Below are positions 45,663-53,903 of a stretch of 54,003 nt of DNA, piece by piece (the first letter of the stretch is position 1; every line of letters begins with the position of its first letter). Made by a program: the position numbers and the translations under genes. The stretch is from positions 1 through 54,003 of the forward strand of contig NZ_JADOEP010000027.1 in the NCBI RefSeq assembly GCF_016745275.1, in the 5' to 3' direction. The notes under the pieces are model-generated. The model searched no databases. It saw nothing but the letters and a program-made list of their open reading frames with translations, and was not told the DNA's origin. The DNA comes from Enterococcus sp. BWB1-3 (GTDB lineage: Bacteria; Bacillota; Bacilli; Lactobacillales; Enterococcaceae).

Positions 45663-45844
45663 AGTCGTGATTCAGCTTTTGTAAATAGGCAGGAAAAAAG
45701 CTGCAAAATTTTCAGATTTTAAACAGTATAAAGTATGAGGATTTTTTTAGAAGAGAAACAGATAAATCAGAGCTTTTTTCTATATTCAAAATATTGAGTT
45801 TGAATGTTCATTATGAATAACAGTACTGCTGCTTTTTTAAAGAG

Positions 45845-45909
45845 GAAGTTGTGACAAAGCTGCTCCATGCGACGAGTAATCGCAGGAGCAAGCTTTGTCA
45901 CAACTTTCT
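45845..45909. terminator. Long hairpin between convergent genes, built on the mosaic-repeat core
   Basis: AAGTTGTGACAAAGCT (45846-45861) pairs perfectly with AGCTTTGTCACAACTT (45891-45906), extended inwards by GCTCC / GGAGC. The loop carries ATGCGACGAGTAATCGCAGG, nearly the same as the core of the 33-bp repeat at 28950. It lies before the end of the minus-strand HAD gene and can terminate in both directions. Confidence 0.8.
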
Positions 45910-45926
45910 TTTCTTGAATTAAAAAG

Positions 45927-46736
45927 TCAGTTCAAATATTTAAATAAAACTTCAGCCACACCATCTTCATCATTTGAAGAAGTATGCACATCCGCAGCAT
46001 TTTTAACATTTTCAGTTGCATTGCCCATAGCTACGCCAATACCTGCTTTTTCAATCATGGACAAATCATTTTCATTGTCACCAATCGCCATGGTTTCTTC
46101 AATCGGAATATTTAAATGAGCAGCCAGTTTTTCAAGGGCATTTCCTTTGCTGGCTTCTTTATTTAAAATCTCATAGTAAAATTCTGTACTTTTAACAGTT
46201 GTGTATTTCTCCTTTAAGCTGCTCGGCAGCTGACTGATAGAATGATCTAAAATCTTAGGTTCATCGATCATCATCATTTTAATCACGTTAATATCTGGCG
46301 TGATTTCTTCCACTGAACGATATTTCAGCGGCATATCCACCAGATAAGCTTCATGAACTGTATATTTGCCAATATCACGATTAAAAGTATAAATGTTCTG
46401 CTCATCACTCATGTGTAAATGGCTGCCGACCTTTCTGGCTTCCAGCTCAATTTCAAGGAAATCAGTGTAGGACAGCGTATATTTTGAAATCACTTCTTTG
46501 GATTTTGTTGCCTGCACCAAAGAGCCGTTATAGGTAATCACATAATCATTGTCCCGATAAAGATTCAGCTCCTCCAACAGGCTTTTCACACCTGGCAACG
46601 GTCTGCCGGTACATAATACAATAAATACACCCTGTTTGTTGGCCTTTTGCACAGCCTCTTTTACCCGGGCAGTGATATTTCTGTTGGAATCCAGTAATGT
46701 TCCGTCGATGTCGATTGCTACTAGCTTAATTGTCAT
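45927..46736 (-). CDS. Cof-type HAD phosphatase
   Basis: 269 residues of the HAD IIB subfamily. Motif I is LVAIDIDGTLLDS with D9 and D11. Motif II is in VLCTGRPLPG, and motifs III/IV in KGNALEKLAAHLNI and MAIGDNENDLSMIEKAGIGVAMGNA. The cap domain occupies roughly residues 85-185. Members dephosphorylate sugar phosphates, flavin mononucleotide or pyridoxal phosphate; the substrate is not predictable here. ATG 46736 follows GGAGG. It is the last gene of a minus-strand run with the HD-domain and LipL-type genes. Confidence 0.92.
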   Translation of the reverse strand: MTIKLVAIDIDGTLLDSNRNITARVKEAVQKANKQGVFIVLCTGRPLPGVKSLLEELNLYRDNDYVITYNGSLVQATKSKEVISKYTLSYTDFLEIELEARKVGSHLHMSDEQNIYTFNRDIGKYTVHEAYLVDMPLKYRSVEEITPDINVIKMMMIDEPKILDHSISQLPSSLKEKYTTVKSTEFYYEILNKEASKGNALEKLAAHLNIPIEETMAIGDNENDLSMIEKAGIGVAMGNATENVKNAADVHTSSNDEDGVAEVLFKYLN

Positions 46737-46765
46737 GTTTTCCTCCTGCAGTGTCTATTAAAAAA

Positions 46766-48136
46766 TTAAACTTTATTGTCAATAATTGCGCCATTATGAA
46801 TAAATGACTGAAATTCATGGTAGGTTTCTTCAAATAAATCCAAATGCTGATCTTTTGCTGGTTGAAGCATTTCTTTAGGGAAGTAAAAGCGTCGATCTCC
46901 TTGGCCCTGACCGGCAAGCGCAGCAACTAGTTGGCTGACTTTCGAAAGCTCTACCAGTGTTCCGTCTTTTTGAATGATTTCAATTTGTGTCCGGTGACTG
47001 TTTTTTTCCGGGCGATAGAAGTCATACGGTAAATCATAGCTGGAATTAATTGCTGTATAATATTTTGGATTATAACCAACTTTTTCTATCAGCATTTTTA
47101 AGTGCTCGATTATCAGCGGATCTGTTTCGTTCGAGAATTTGGCTGATTTTAAAGGCTTGCGCATTAAAAAGCGTTTTGTCAAATCGGTCAGTACAGAGTC
47201 GCCTAGTTCACTCCATTGTGTAAAGTAGGTAGTCAGAACACCATCATCCAGTTTTAGATATTCCTGTAGTGTGTAATCTCCTTTGAAAAAGGGGACCAGC
47301 AGTTGTGAGTGCAGAAGATAGTCGTCAGGCTGCTCTTCATACAGACTTTTAGCCCGATGGAGCAGATGATCTAAAATAACTTCCATTCCTCTGGAAACTG
47401 GATGGAAATAGACTTGAACATACATTTGGTAACGACTGACAATGTAATCTTCCACTGCGTGCATGCCGTTCATTGTAAAGGCCAAACCGCCTTTATATGG
47501 TCGGATAACACGTAGAATTCTGGTCAAATCAAAAGTGCCGTATTCTGTACCGGTAAAATAAGCATCTCTCAGCAGGTAATCCATCCGATCTGCATCGATC
47601 TGACTGGAAATCATTTGGACTACCTGAGGATTTCCGTATTCCTTGGTAATCACGCTGGCAACCTTCTGAGGAAAGTCAGCTGAAACCTGATTGAGGATTT
47701 GAAAGACGTCAGTTTCCGGAGAAGTGATTATTTCCACAGTAATCTTTTCGTGATCTGTTTGAAAGATATGTTCAAATGTATGTGAATAAGGTCCATGACC
47801 CACATCATGCAGCAAAGCGGCACACAGGGCTACCAAACGTTCCTCATCATTCCAGCCATCTTCTCCAATCTGTTCAACAGAATAATTCCGTTGAAAAATA
47901 TCACAGATTCTTCTGGTTATTTCATAAACGCCCAGTGAATGAGAAAAACGGCTGTGTTCTGCGCCGTGAAAGGTCAGGGAAGAGGTACCCAGCTGTTTGA
48001 TTCGTCGAAGTCTTTGAAATTCTGCAGAATTAATCAGGTCTAAAATCACCTGATGTTGGACATGAATGTAATTATGGACAGGGTCCCGAAAGACTTTTTC
48101 AATAGGCAGTAACTGATTTTTATAAGAAATGGTCAT
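46766..48136 (-). CDS. HD-domain phosphohydrolase, dGTPase-like (YwfO type)
   Basis: 456 residues. The HD metal site is visible as RFSHSLGVYEITRRI, LLHDVGHGPYSHTFEH and QIDADRMDYLLRDAYFTG. The family includes deoxynucleotide triphosphohydrolases such as the EF1143-like enzymes of enterococci, which degrade dNTPs under allosteric control; similarity in length and motifs suggests that activity. ATG 48136 lies inside the end of the LipL-type gene with GGAGG upstream, so the two overlap and are coupled, as ywfO and ywfL are neighbours in Bacillus. Confidence 0.9.
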   Translation of the reverse strand: MTISYKNQLLPIEKVFRDPVHNYIHVQHQVILDLINSAEFQRLRRIKQLGTSSLTFHGAEHSRFSHSLGVYEITRRICDIFQRNYSVEQIGEDGWNDEERLVALCAALLHDVGHGPYSHTFEHIFQTDHEKITVEIITSPETDVFQILNQVSADFPQKVASVITKEYGNPQVVQMISSQIDADRMDYLLRDAYFTGTEYGTFDLTRILRVIRPYKGGLAFTMNGMHAVEDYIVSRYQMYVQVYFHPVSRGMEVILDHLLHRAKSLYEEQPDDYLLHSQLLVPFFKGDYTLQEYLKLDDGVLTTYFTQWSELGDSVLTDLTKRFLMRKPLKSAKFSNETDPLIIEHLKMLIEKVGYNPKYYTAINSSYDLPYDFYRPEKNSHRTQIEIIQKDGTLVELSKVSQLVAALAGQGQGDRRFYFPKEMLQPAKDQHLDLFEETYHEFQSFIHNGAIIDNKV

Positions 48137-48998
48137 GCAGTTCCTCCTCCAGCTGCTGATTGCGCTGAATCATTTTTTTTAGCTGTTTTTTATAGTCTGT
48201 CTGAATTTCAGACAGCTGCATTAAACTGTTTATCTTTTTTTCCTCAACCAGCATTTGATTTTCTTCTTGAAAGACATGCAGCAGTCTTTCCTTTACACTA
48301 TCGATTGCCAAAGGTTTCTTCAGCAGATTGCCAAGATTTTCCATTACTGCTGGTTCAACCGGCGGAAAACCATTCTCTCCGAAGCCTTCCTTTAATCCAT
48401 GTTGATAAAATCGTCGGACTGCTTCTCCTCTGGATTGTTGATTGCCGTTAATGCTTAGGTAAGCCATTACGGCAACGCCTTCTTTTATTCGTCGTTGTGC
48501 GATGCCCGCAAATTTTTTCCCGGCGATACTTAAATCAAATGTCCCGGGGCAGTAGGAATTGGAAATTTCATAGGCCTCAATGGTTTTCCCGCTGGTTTCA
48601 AAGGCTGAATGAATCCATTCTCTAAAAAAATGATAGGCATTGTCAATTGAGAGTTTATGTTCTGCAGACTGCGGCAGAATGAGAGAGACATTCAGTACGC
48701 CCTTATCAGCGATTACACCTAAGCCTCCTGAGTTGCGAATAATCGGTTTATAGCCATCTGCTTTCAGCGATGCAATCCCATCAGAGAAATAAGGAACACG
48801 AGTGTCTTTCATGCCCAAAATCATCGTTTGCTCCAACTGCCAGAAATGCAGGATCGGCTGTTTATGAATACCTGAAAAAATCGTCAGGGTATCCGTCAGC
48901 GCAAAAGGAGAAAGAACTTCCGCTTGGGAAAGGGTACCTTGATCGATTATAAAAGCTTCTTGGTTTGAAAGGAGTGTTTTTAAAAGGCTATTCTTCAT
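48120..48998 (-). CDS. lipL: Lipoyl/octanoyl transferase, LipL (YwfL) type
   Basis: About 292 residues if started at ATG 48998, which overlaps the upstream gene by 11 bp; other ATGs at 49010 and 49031 are possible. The biotin/lipoate transferase fold has RNSGGLGVIADKGVLNVSL, and the catalytic cysteine C150 in NSYCPGTFDLSIAGKKFAGIAQRR, the position typical of LipM/LipL. LipL moves octanoyl or lipoyl groups from GcvH to E2 proteins. Its synteny with the ywfO-like gene supports LipL over LipM. The C-terminus has an added charged coiled coil. E1 dehydrogenase genes lie nearby. Confidence 0.85.
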   Translation of the reverse strand: MKNSLLKTLLSNQEAFIIDQGTLSQAEVLSPFALTDTLTIFSGIHKQPILHFWQLEQTMILGMKDTRVPYFSDGIASLKADGYKPIIRNSGGLGVIADKGVLNVSLILPQSAEHKLSIDNAYHFFREWIHSAFETSGKTIEAYEISNSYCPGTFDLSIAGKKFAGIAQRRIKEGVAVMAYLSINGNQQSRGEAVRRFYQHGLKEGFGENGFPPVEPAVMENLGNLLKKPLAIDSVKERLLHVFQEENQMLVEEKKINSLMQLSEIQTDYKKQLKKMIQRNQQLEEELHDHFL

Positions 48999-49350
48999 CT
49001 GCTTCTTCATCCTGTTTTGCTTTTGAGACATAGTTTTTTACTTCTTTATTCATCTGCGAATATTCATTTGAAAAGCGAACGGGTTTGCTGAGCAGCCTCA
49101 TCGGCATCGAAGACAGGAATTTGCTGAAATCTTTCCGTGCTTCTTCGGTTAAGCGTCCAGGCTTGGACATCATGCGCTCATAGAGATAATGATGGAATTC
49201 TTTCATTGCATCTACATCGATACTCATTTTATTATGGCATTCCTCACATTCAATACTTGAAATTATTTCGTTCATATATTGAATGTCGTGGAGTGTTTCC
49301 TTCTGGCAATGCATACAAAAAAGCATTGCTTCTTCATCGTGAAACAACAT
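48988..49350 (-). CDS. Small zinc-ribbon protein of unknown function
   Basis: 120 residues from ATG 49350 behind GGGAGG. Two CxxC pairs, CMHC near residue 12 and CEEC near 35, form an N-terminal zinc ribbon (FCMHCQKETLHDIQYMNEIISSIECEECHNK). The rest is helical and basic, with an acidic Lys/Glu end. It heads the minus-strand run with lipL, the HD-domain gene and the HAD gene. I know no function; a nucleic-acid or chaperone role would be guesswork. Confidence 0.75.
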   Translation of the reverse strand: MLFHDEEAMLFCMHCQKETLHDIQYMNEIISSIECEECHNKMSIDVDAMKEFHHYLYERMMSKPGRLTEEARKDFSKFLSSMPMRLLSKPVRFSNEYSQMNKEVKNYVSKAKQDEEADEE

Positions 49351-49461
49351 TGTCTTCACCTCCCTTATATATTATAAACCATTTATGGCTAAAATTATGT
49401 AGTAAAAGTATAAAGAAAAATTTATTTTTAAATGAATAAAGGAACAAACGTGCTGATTGAC

Positions 49462-49490
49462 TTGCAACGAAGCAAGGAAAAAGATAGAAT
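49462..49490 (+). promoter_or_regulatory. Candidate promoter of the E1 alpha/beta operon
   Basis: TTGCAA (49462-49467) and TAGAAT (49485-49490) with a 17-bp spacer, giving a leader of roughly 230 nt. Confidence 0.5.
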
Positions 49491-49635
49491 ATTTACATAT
49501 GATTTGATGGTGAACAAATGTAAAGGCGGAAGATGGCAGAGATTGATAAATTAGATTGGTTAAATGATAGGCACGTTTATGGCAGGCGGTCTGTGGTCAT
49601 ATTTTTATGAAGGAAGAAAACTGCCTGTTCAGTTA

Positions 49636-49650
49636 TGCAATCATTTTGCA
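49636..49650. promoter_or_regulatory. Inverted repeat, candidate SorC-type operator
   Basis: TGCAA (49636-49640) and TTGCA (49646-49650) around 5 bp. It lies downstream of the candidate promoter, where a bound repressor would block elongation. The SorC-family gene at the end of the operon is the obvious candidate to bind it. Confidence 0.4.
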
Positions 49651-49728
49651 GTCAAATTAGCTGCTGTTAAACTAAATGCTTTTATTTAGAATTAAGATGA
49701 ACCCAAATGCAGATAAAAGGAGAAACGC

Positions 49729-50724
49729 ATGATTGATCAGAAGAAAGCAGAAAAATCTGCCAGCTTTGCACTAAACAGCTACCGGACAATGTGGGAAATA
49801 AGATTGTTTGAAGAAGCTGTACAGGACTTATTTGACGATGGAAAAATGTACGGTACAATGCATCTTTGTATCGGGCAGGAAGCAACGGCGGCTGGCGGAG
49901 CGGGTGTATTGAACAAGACAGATTGGGTACTCTCCACTCACAGAAATCACGGGCATGCGATTGCCAAAGGAACGGACCGCAGAGCAATGCTGGCAGAAAT
50001 TCTTGGAAAACAGACAGGAACTAACCGGGGGAAAGGCGGCAGTATGCATATTGCAGATTTAACTGTTGGAAATTTGGGCTCAAACGGTATTGTCGGCGGC
50101 AATTTTCCGATTGCTGCGGGTGCGGCTTTAACAGCCAAAATGAATCAGACAGAGCAGGTAGTTCTTTGTTATGGCGGTGATGGTGCAACGAATGAAGGAA
50201 GTTTTCATGAAGCGTTGAATCTGGCTTCTATTTGGGCTCTTCCGGTTGTTTATCTGATTGAAAATAATCAGTACGGCATGAGCAGCGCCATTCAACAAAT
50301 GGTAAATGTCAAAAAGCTTTCTGATCGGGCTGAAAGCTATGGAATAGAGGGGCTGACAATTGATGGAAATGATGTGTTTGCTGTTCAAAGAGCAGTAGAA
50401 ATATCCGTTGAAAAAGCACGGAAAGGCGGTGGTCCAACCCTGATCGAAGCCATTACTTACCGTTATAAAGGTCATTCGAAATCAGATAAGCTCGTTTATC
50501 GTTCGAAAGAAGAATGTCAGTACTGGATGGAAAATCACGATCCAATTTTAAAGCTTGAGCAACGATTAGCGGAAGAATTTTCAATATCAAATGCGCAGCT
50601 GGCTGAGATCAGAACAGCTGTTCAGCAGGAAACAGAAGAAATGGTTCGATCTGTTTTAAATGATCCTGAGCCTGAATTGAAAGAACTGTGGCAGGATGTT
50701 TATCAGGAAGGAGTGAAGCAATAA
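49729..50724 (+). CDS. Thiamine-dependent 2-oxo acid or acetoin dehydrogenase E1, alpha subunit
   Basis: 331 residues, the short form typical of acetoin dehydrogenase AcoA and of some pyruvate dehydrogenases. The thiamine diphosphate motif GDG to NN spans about residues 148-178 (YGGDGATNEGSFHEALNLA, then VYLIENNQYGMSS). HRNHGHAIAKGTDRRAMLAE and GHSKSDKLVYR with the phosphorylation-loop-like segment are also present. With the beta subunit it decarboxylates the oxo acid and passes the acyl group to a lipoyl E2. No E2 or E3 gene follows. ATG 49729 behind AAAAGGAG; its stop overlaps the beta start by one base. Confidence 0.9.
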   Translation: MIDQKKAEKSASFALNSYRTMWEIRLFEEAVQDLFDDGKMYGTMHLCIGQEATAAGGAGVLNKTDWVLSTHRNHGHAIAKGTDRRAMLAEILGKQTGTNRGKGGSMHIADLTVGNLGSNGIVGGNFPIAAGAALTAKMNQTEQVVLCYGGDGATNEGSFHEALNLASIWALPVVYLIENNQYGMSSAIQQMVNVKKLSDRAESYGIEGLTIDGNDVFAVQRAVEISVEKARKGGGPTLIEAITYRYKGHSKSDKLVYRSKEECQYWMENHDPILKLEQRLAEEFSISNAQLAEIRTAVQQETEEMVRSVLNDPEPELKELWQDVYQEGVKQ

Positions 50725-51716
50725 TGCGGACGATTACTTATTTGGAAGCATTAAATGAAGCTCTGGGAGAAGCGTTAAGTGCTGATTCAAAAGTCTTTCT
50801 GTTAGGCGAGGACATCGGTTTGTATGGCGGCGGTTTTGGTGTGACGAAAGGTCTTCAGGAAAAGTATGGTTCTGAACGCGTAAGGGAGACACCCATTTCT
50901 GAAAGTGCCATTGCAGGTGTAGCTGTAGGAGCGGCTATGACAGGGATGAGACCGATTATGGAGCTGCAGTTTTCAGACTTTATCACAGTGGCGATGGATC
51001 AGCTGGTGAATCAGGCAGCTAAAATTCATTATATGTATGGTGGGAAAGCCAGTGTACCAATGGTTATGAGAACGGCAGGAGGATCAGGAACCGGAGCGGC
51101 TGCACAGCACTCGCAAAGTCTGGAAAACTGGATGACCCATATTCCCGGACTGAAGGTTATTCAACCTTCCAACGCCTATGATGCGAAAGGCCTGCTGCAT
51201 GCTGCAATTGAAGACGATAACCCGGTGATGTTTTATGAACATAAATTACTTTATAAAACAGAAGCGTCTGTACCGGAAGGAAAGTATGTTTTGCCTTTGG
51301 GGGTTGCAGATATTAAGCGGGAAGGAACGGATGTAACAGTTGTTGCAACAGGGATTATGGTTGAAAAAACACTGAGAGCTGCAGAGGAGCTCGCTAAGTC
51401 AGGAATTAGTGTAGAGGTGATTGATCCAAGAACACTGGTTCCTTTAGATAAAGAGACGCTGCTGAATTCTATTGACAAAACCCGTCGCGCAGTAGTGGTA
51501 ACGGAAGCTGTTAAAAACAGCGGCTTTAGCGCTGAGCTGACAGCAGTTATTGCCGAGTCTACAGTCAGCAGAAAACTTTTGCATCCGGTTGTTCGTTTAG
51601 GCGGAGAATTTGTCCCGATGCCTGCACAGCAATTACTTGAAAAACGTGCGATTCCACAAAAAGAAACGATCATAGCGTGTATTAAAGAGTTGATGAATGA
51701 AAGTGATGAGAAATAG
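50724..51716 (+). CDS. Thiamine-dependent 2-oxo acid or acetoin dehydrogenase E1, beta subunit
   Basis: 330 residues from ATG 50724 (TAATG junction with the alpha gene; GAAGGAG upstream). It has the transketolase-like pyrimidine domain (LGEDIGLYGGGFGVTKGLQEKYG, ETPISESAIAGVAVGAAMTG) with the conserved Glu that activates thiamine, and the C-terminal domain VEVIDPRTLVPLDKETLL. It pairs with the alpha subunit as a heterotetramer. The absence of neighbouring E2/E3 genes means it must borrow a lipoyl core from another locus or act differently. The SorC-type regulator starts immediately after its stop. Confidence 0.92.
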   Translation: MRTITYLEALNEALGEALSADSKVFLLGEDIGLYGGGFGVTKGLQEKYGSERVRETPISESAIAGVAVGAAMTGMRPIMELQFSDFITVAMDQLVNQAAKIHYMYGGKASVPMVMRTAGGSGTGAAAQHSQSLENWMTHIPGLKVIQPSNAYDAKGLLHAAIEDDNPVMFYEHKLLYKTEASVPEGKYVLPLGVADIKREGTDVTVVATGIMVEKTLRAAEELAKSGISVEVIDPRTLVPLDKETLLNSIDKTRRAVVVTEAVKNSGFSAELTAVIAESTVSRKLLHPVVRLGGEFVPMPAQQLLEKRAIPQKETIIACIKELMNESDEK

Positions 51717-52664
51717 ATGAAAATCAGTGAAAACCGAAGAAAAATGATGAAAATAGTCACTCTTTATTATGATAATGGGCTGACACAGGCAGAGATTGCC
51801 CGAAAAATGAAAATCTCCCGACCAGTCATTTCGAAAATTCTTCAACAGGCTAAGGAAGAAGGGATTGTGAAGGTCTCAATTCAGGATGAGTCCGCCCATA
51901 CCGTAAAGCTGAGTCTGGCTCTGGAGGAAAGGTATCAGCTGGACGAAGTAATCATCGTTTCAGACAATGATCACGCACCGGATATAAAGATAAGACAAAA
52001 AGTCAGTGAGGCAGCAGCTGATTATTTGAGCAGTATTTTAGTATCGTCGATGTCAATTGGATTATCATGGGGAACAACATTGGCAGATATGATTGATGCG
52101 CTGCCATTTTATTCGTTCCCATCAATTAATGTTTGTCCGCTTGTCGGAGGAGTCTCCGGTGAGCATCTTTATTTTGACACCAATCATCTGGCTTTTCGTT
52201 TGTCTGAAAAATTAAACAGTCAATGCCAATATGCCTATATTCCTGCATTGGCAGAAAGTGCTGAACTGGCAGATGTATTAAACCAAAGTCAGTTGATGCA
52301 CACCATCCTGATGTCTGCAAAAAAAGTGGATCTGGCAATTATAGGTGTAGGCAATCCGGTGAAGCGGTCAACCTGGAATGACTTGGGATATTTTGGAAAA
52401 GAAGAAATGGAGACCATAAAAAAAGATCAGGTTAAAGGGGATGCAGTGGCCTCCTTATTTGACAAAAATGGTCAAACAGTTAACAATACTATTAGCAGCC
52501 GTATGCTGGGGATTAAAGTAGAAGATTTGGTCAATATTCCGCAGGTCATGGTGATTGGCAGCGGAAAGGAAAAAGCAGAGAGCATTCACCCGTTGCTGAT
52601 GGGGAACAGCTGCTCTATTTTAGTGACAAATCAGACTGCAGCTGAAGCATTACTGGCGATGTAA
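51717..52664 (+). CDS. SorC/DeoR-type sugar-binding transcriptional regulator
   Basis: 315 residues. The N-terminal helix-turn-helix is MKIVTLYYDNGLTQAEIARKMKISRPVISKILQQAKEEGIV (HTH about residues 24-45). The C-terminal sugar-phosphate-binding domain, related to sugar isomerases, has GLSWGTTLADMIDAL, VCPLVGGVSG and IIGVGNP. Such regulators sense phosphorylated sugars or deoxyribose phosphate. ATG 51717 touches the E1 beta stop, with only a weak GAAAGTGA site, so it is co-transcribed and probably controls its own operon, perhaps through the repeat at 49636. Confidence 0.88.
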   Translation: MKISENRRKMMKIVTLYYDNGLTQAEIARKMKISRPVISKILQQAKEEGIVKVSIQDESAHTVKLSLALEERYQLDEVIIVSDNDHAPDIKIRQKVSEAAADYLSSILVSSMSIGLSWGTTLADMIDALPFYSFPSINVCPLVGGVSGEHLYFDTNHLAFRLSEKLNSQCQYAYIPALAESAELADVLNQSQLMHTILMSAKKVDLAIIGVGNPVKRSTWNDLGYFGKEEMETIKKDQVKGDAVASLFDKNGQTVNNTISSRMLGIKVEDLVNIPQVMVIGSGKEKAESIHPLLMGNSCSILVTNQTAAEALLAM

Positions 52665-52684
52665 AGGTAAAGGAGATTGTTTTG

Positions 52685-53119
52685 ATGGATTTAACACAGG
52701 GAACAACTATTTCTATTCAATTGAAGACAGAAGTAAAACAAGCTGGTGAAACGAAAGATTTCTTTTTTGACCTGACCGGGCAAATCGTTAAAATAGGAGA
52801 TACATTGTATATTCGCTATAAAGAAGTTCAGGATGGCGGGGAGGAAACACCGGTTACCATAAAAGTGGAGCCGGATGGAAAAGTTCAGTTGATTCGTTCG
52901 GGAGAATTACGGATGCGATTGAAATTCGGTTATCAGGAAAGACTGGAAACTACCTATCGAACGCCTTATGGTTTATTCGAAATTGCTACATTTACTCATA
53001 ATGTTCGATTCAGTTTGAAAGATCAGCCGGTCTCAGGTTCAATTATTATTGACTATGATCTTTATTCTCAAAGTGAAAAAGTGGGAGAATATCATTTAGA
53101 GTTGGAATTTACTGCGTAA
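52685..53119 (+). CDS. DUF1934 family beta-barrel protein (YwiB type)
   Basis: 144 residues from ATG 52685 behind AAAGGAG; the TTG one codon earlier is less likely. The sequence is almost all beta: alternating polar and hydrophobic strands (SIQLKTEVKQ, TLYIRYKEVQDGGEETPVTIKVEPDGKVQLIRSG, YGLFEIATFTHNVRF, GSIIIDYDLYSQSEKVGEYHLELEF). This matches the calycin-like DUF1934/YwiB family, of unknown function, often found next to rpoE or argS in Firmicutes. It sits 66 bp before rpoE, which has its own promoter. Confidence 0.85.
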   Translation: MDLTQGTTISIQLKTEVKQAGETKDFFFDLTGQIVKIGDTLYIRYKEVQDGGEETPVTIKVEPDGKVQLIRSGELRMRLKFGYQERLETTYRTPYGLFEIATFTHNVRFSLKDQPVSGSIIIDYDLYSQSEKVGEYHLELEFTA

Positions 53120-53134
53120 TTCTTAAAGAATCAA

Positions 53135-53163
53135 TTGCTTTTTTTTACATGTTTTTGTATGAT
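53135..53163 (+). promoter_or_regulatory. Promoter of rpoE (delta)
   Basis: TTGCTT (53135-53140) and TATGAT (53158-53163), 17 bp apart and about 30 bp before the start codon. Confidence 0.65.
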
Positions 53164-53194
53164 AAAGTGTAGACTGTGAAAGGACGTGTACCGC

Positions 53195-53824
53195 TTGGAA
53201 ATTAATGTATTTGAAGGATTAAATAAGAACGAACTATCCATGATTGAAGTTGCTCACGCAATTTTGGAACAAAAAGGAGATGTCATGGATTTTTCAGACT
53301 TAGTTAACCAAATCCAGAACTATCTTGAAAAGTCTGACAGTGAAATTCGTGATTCTTTAGCACAATTTTACACTGACTTGAATATTGATGGCAGTTTTAT
53401 CTCTCTGGGCGATAACCGCTGGGGCCTTCGTTCATGGTATCCAATCGATTCAATCGATGAGGAAGTAACACATGGCTTGGATGAAGATGAAGAAGACAAA
53501 CCACGTCGTAGAAAACGTAAAAAAGTGAATGCATTCATTATGGATACAAATGATGAAGATGTAATTGATTATAACGATGATGATCCGGAAGATGCAGAAT
53601 TGACTGCTGATGACATCGATTTATATGAGGATGAAGACGACGACGATGAAGAAATTAAAGCGTACAACAGCGACCTTCAGGAAATTGGGGCAGATGAAGA
53701 TACTGATGATGACTTATCCGGTATTGAAGAAGATCTGACAATTATTGACGATGAAGATGTAGACAGCGACTTTGATGATGAAGACGAAGAGGAGTATATC
53801 GGCGGGGCTGAAGAAAAAAACTAA
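53195..53824 (+). CDS. rpoE: RNA polymerase delta subunit
   Basis: 209 residues from TTG 53195, with AAAGGA upstream; this gives the family start (L/M)[23 protein letters not shown] three codons earlier is too close to the ribosome binding site. The N-terminal winged-helix domain (about 1-90, with [19 protein letters not shown]) binds core polymerase. After a short basic stretch RRRKRKKVN, the rest is an extremely acidic disordered tail of Asp and Glu. Delta promotes release of RNA polymerase from nucleic acid and speeds recycling in low-GC Gram-positives. It has its own promoter and a terminator at 53846. Confidence 0.96.
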   Translation: MEINVFEGLNKNELSMIEVAHAILEQKGDVMDFSDLVNQIQNYLEKSDSEIRDSLAQFYTDLNIDGSFISLGDNRWGLRSWYPIDSIDEEVTHGLDEDEEDKPRRRKRKKVNAFIMDTNDEDVIDYNDDDPEDAELTADDIDLYEDEDDDDEEIKAYNSDLQEIGADEDTDDDLSGIEEDLTIIDDEDVDSDFDDEDEEEYIGGAEEKN

Positions 53825-53845
53825 TCTGTCTTTAAAATAGGATAG

Positions 53846-53893
53846 GAAATGGCTTGGAAGGAATATTTTTCCAGGCTGTTTCTTTTTTTGTAT
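53846..53893 (+). terminator. Intrinsic terminator of rpoE
   Basis: GAAATGGCTTGGAA pairs with TTCCAGGCTGTTTC (with G-T pairs), then seven T. Confidence 0.85.
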
Positions 53894-53903
53894 GTTCTGA
53901 AAA

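Larger units (their letters stand above)
49351..49728. other. Intergenic region upstream of the E1 genes
   Basis: It contains the candidate promoter at 49462-49490 and an inverted repeat at 49636-49650 between that promoter and the E1 alpha start. There is no gene; a chance frame around 49533 has no coding character. Confidence 0.5.

Noticed and set aside
45715-45735. AAATTTTCAGATTTT as a CodY box after the NUDIX gene
   Set aside because: It has about four mismatches to the consensus and lies downstream of a gene and not in a promoter.
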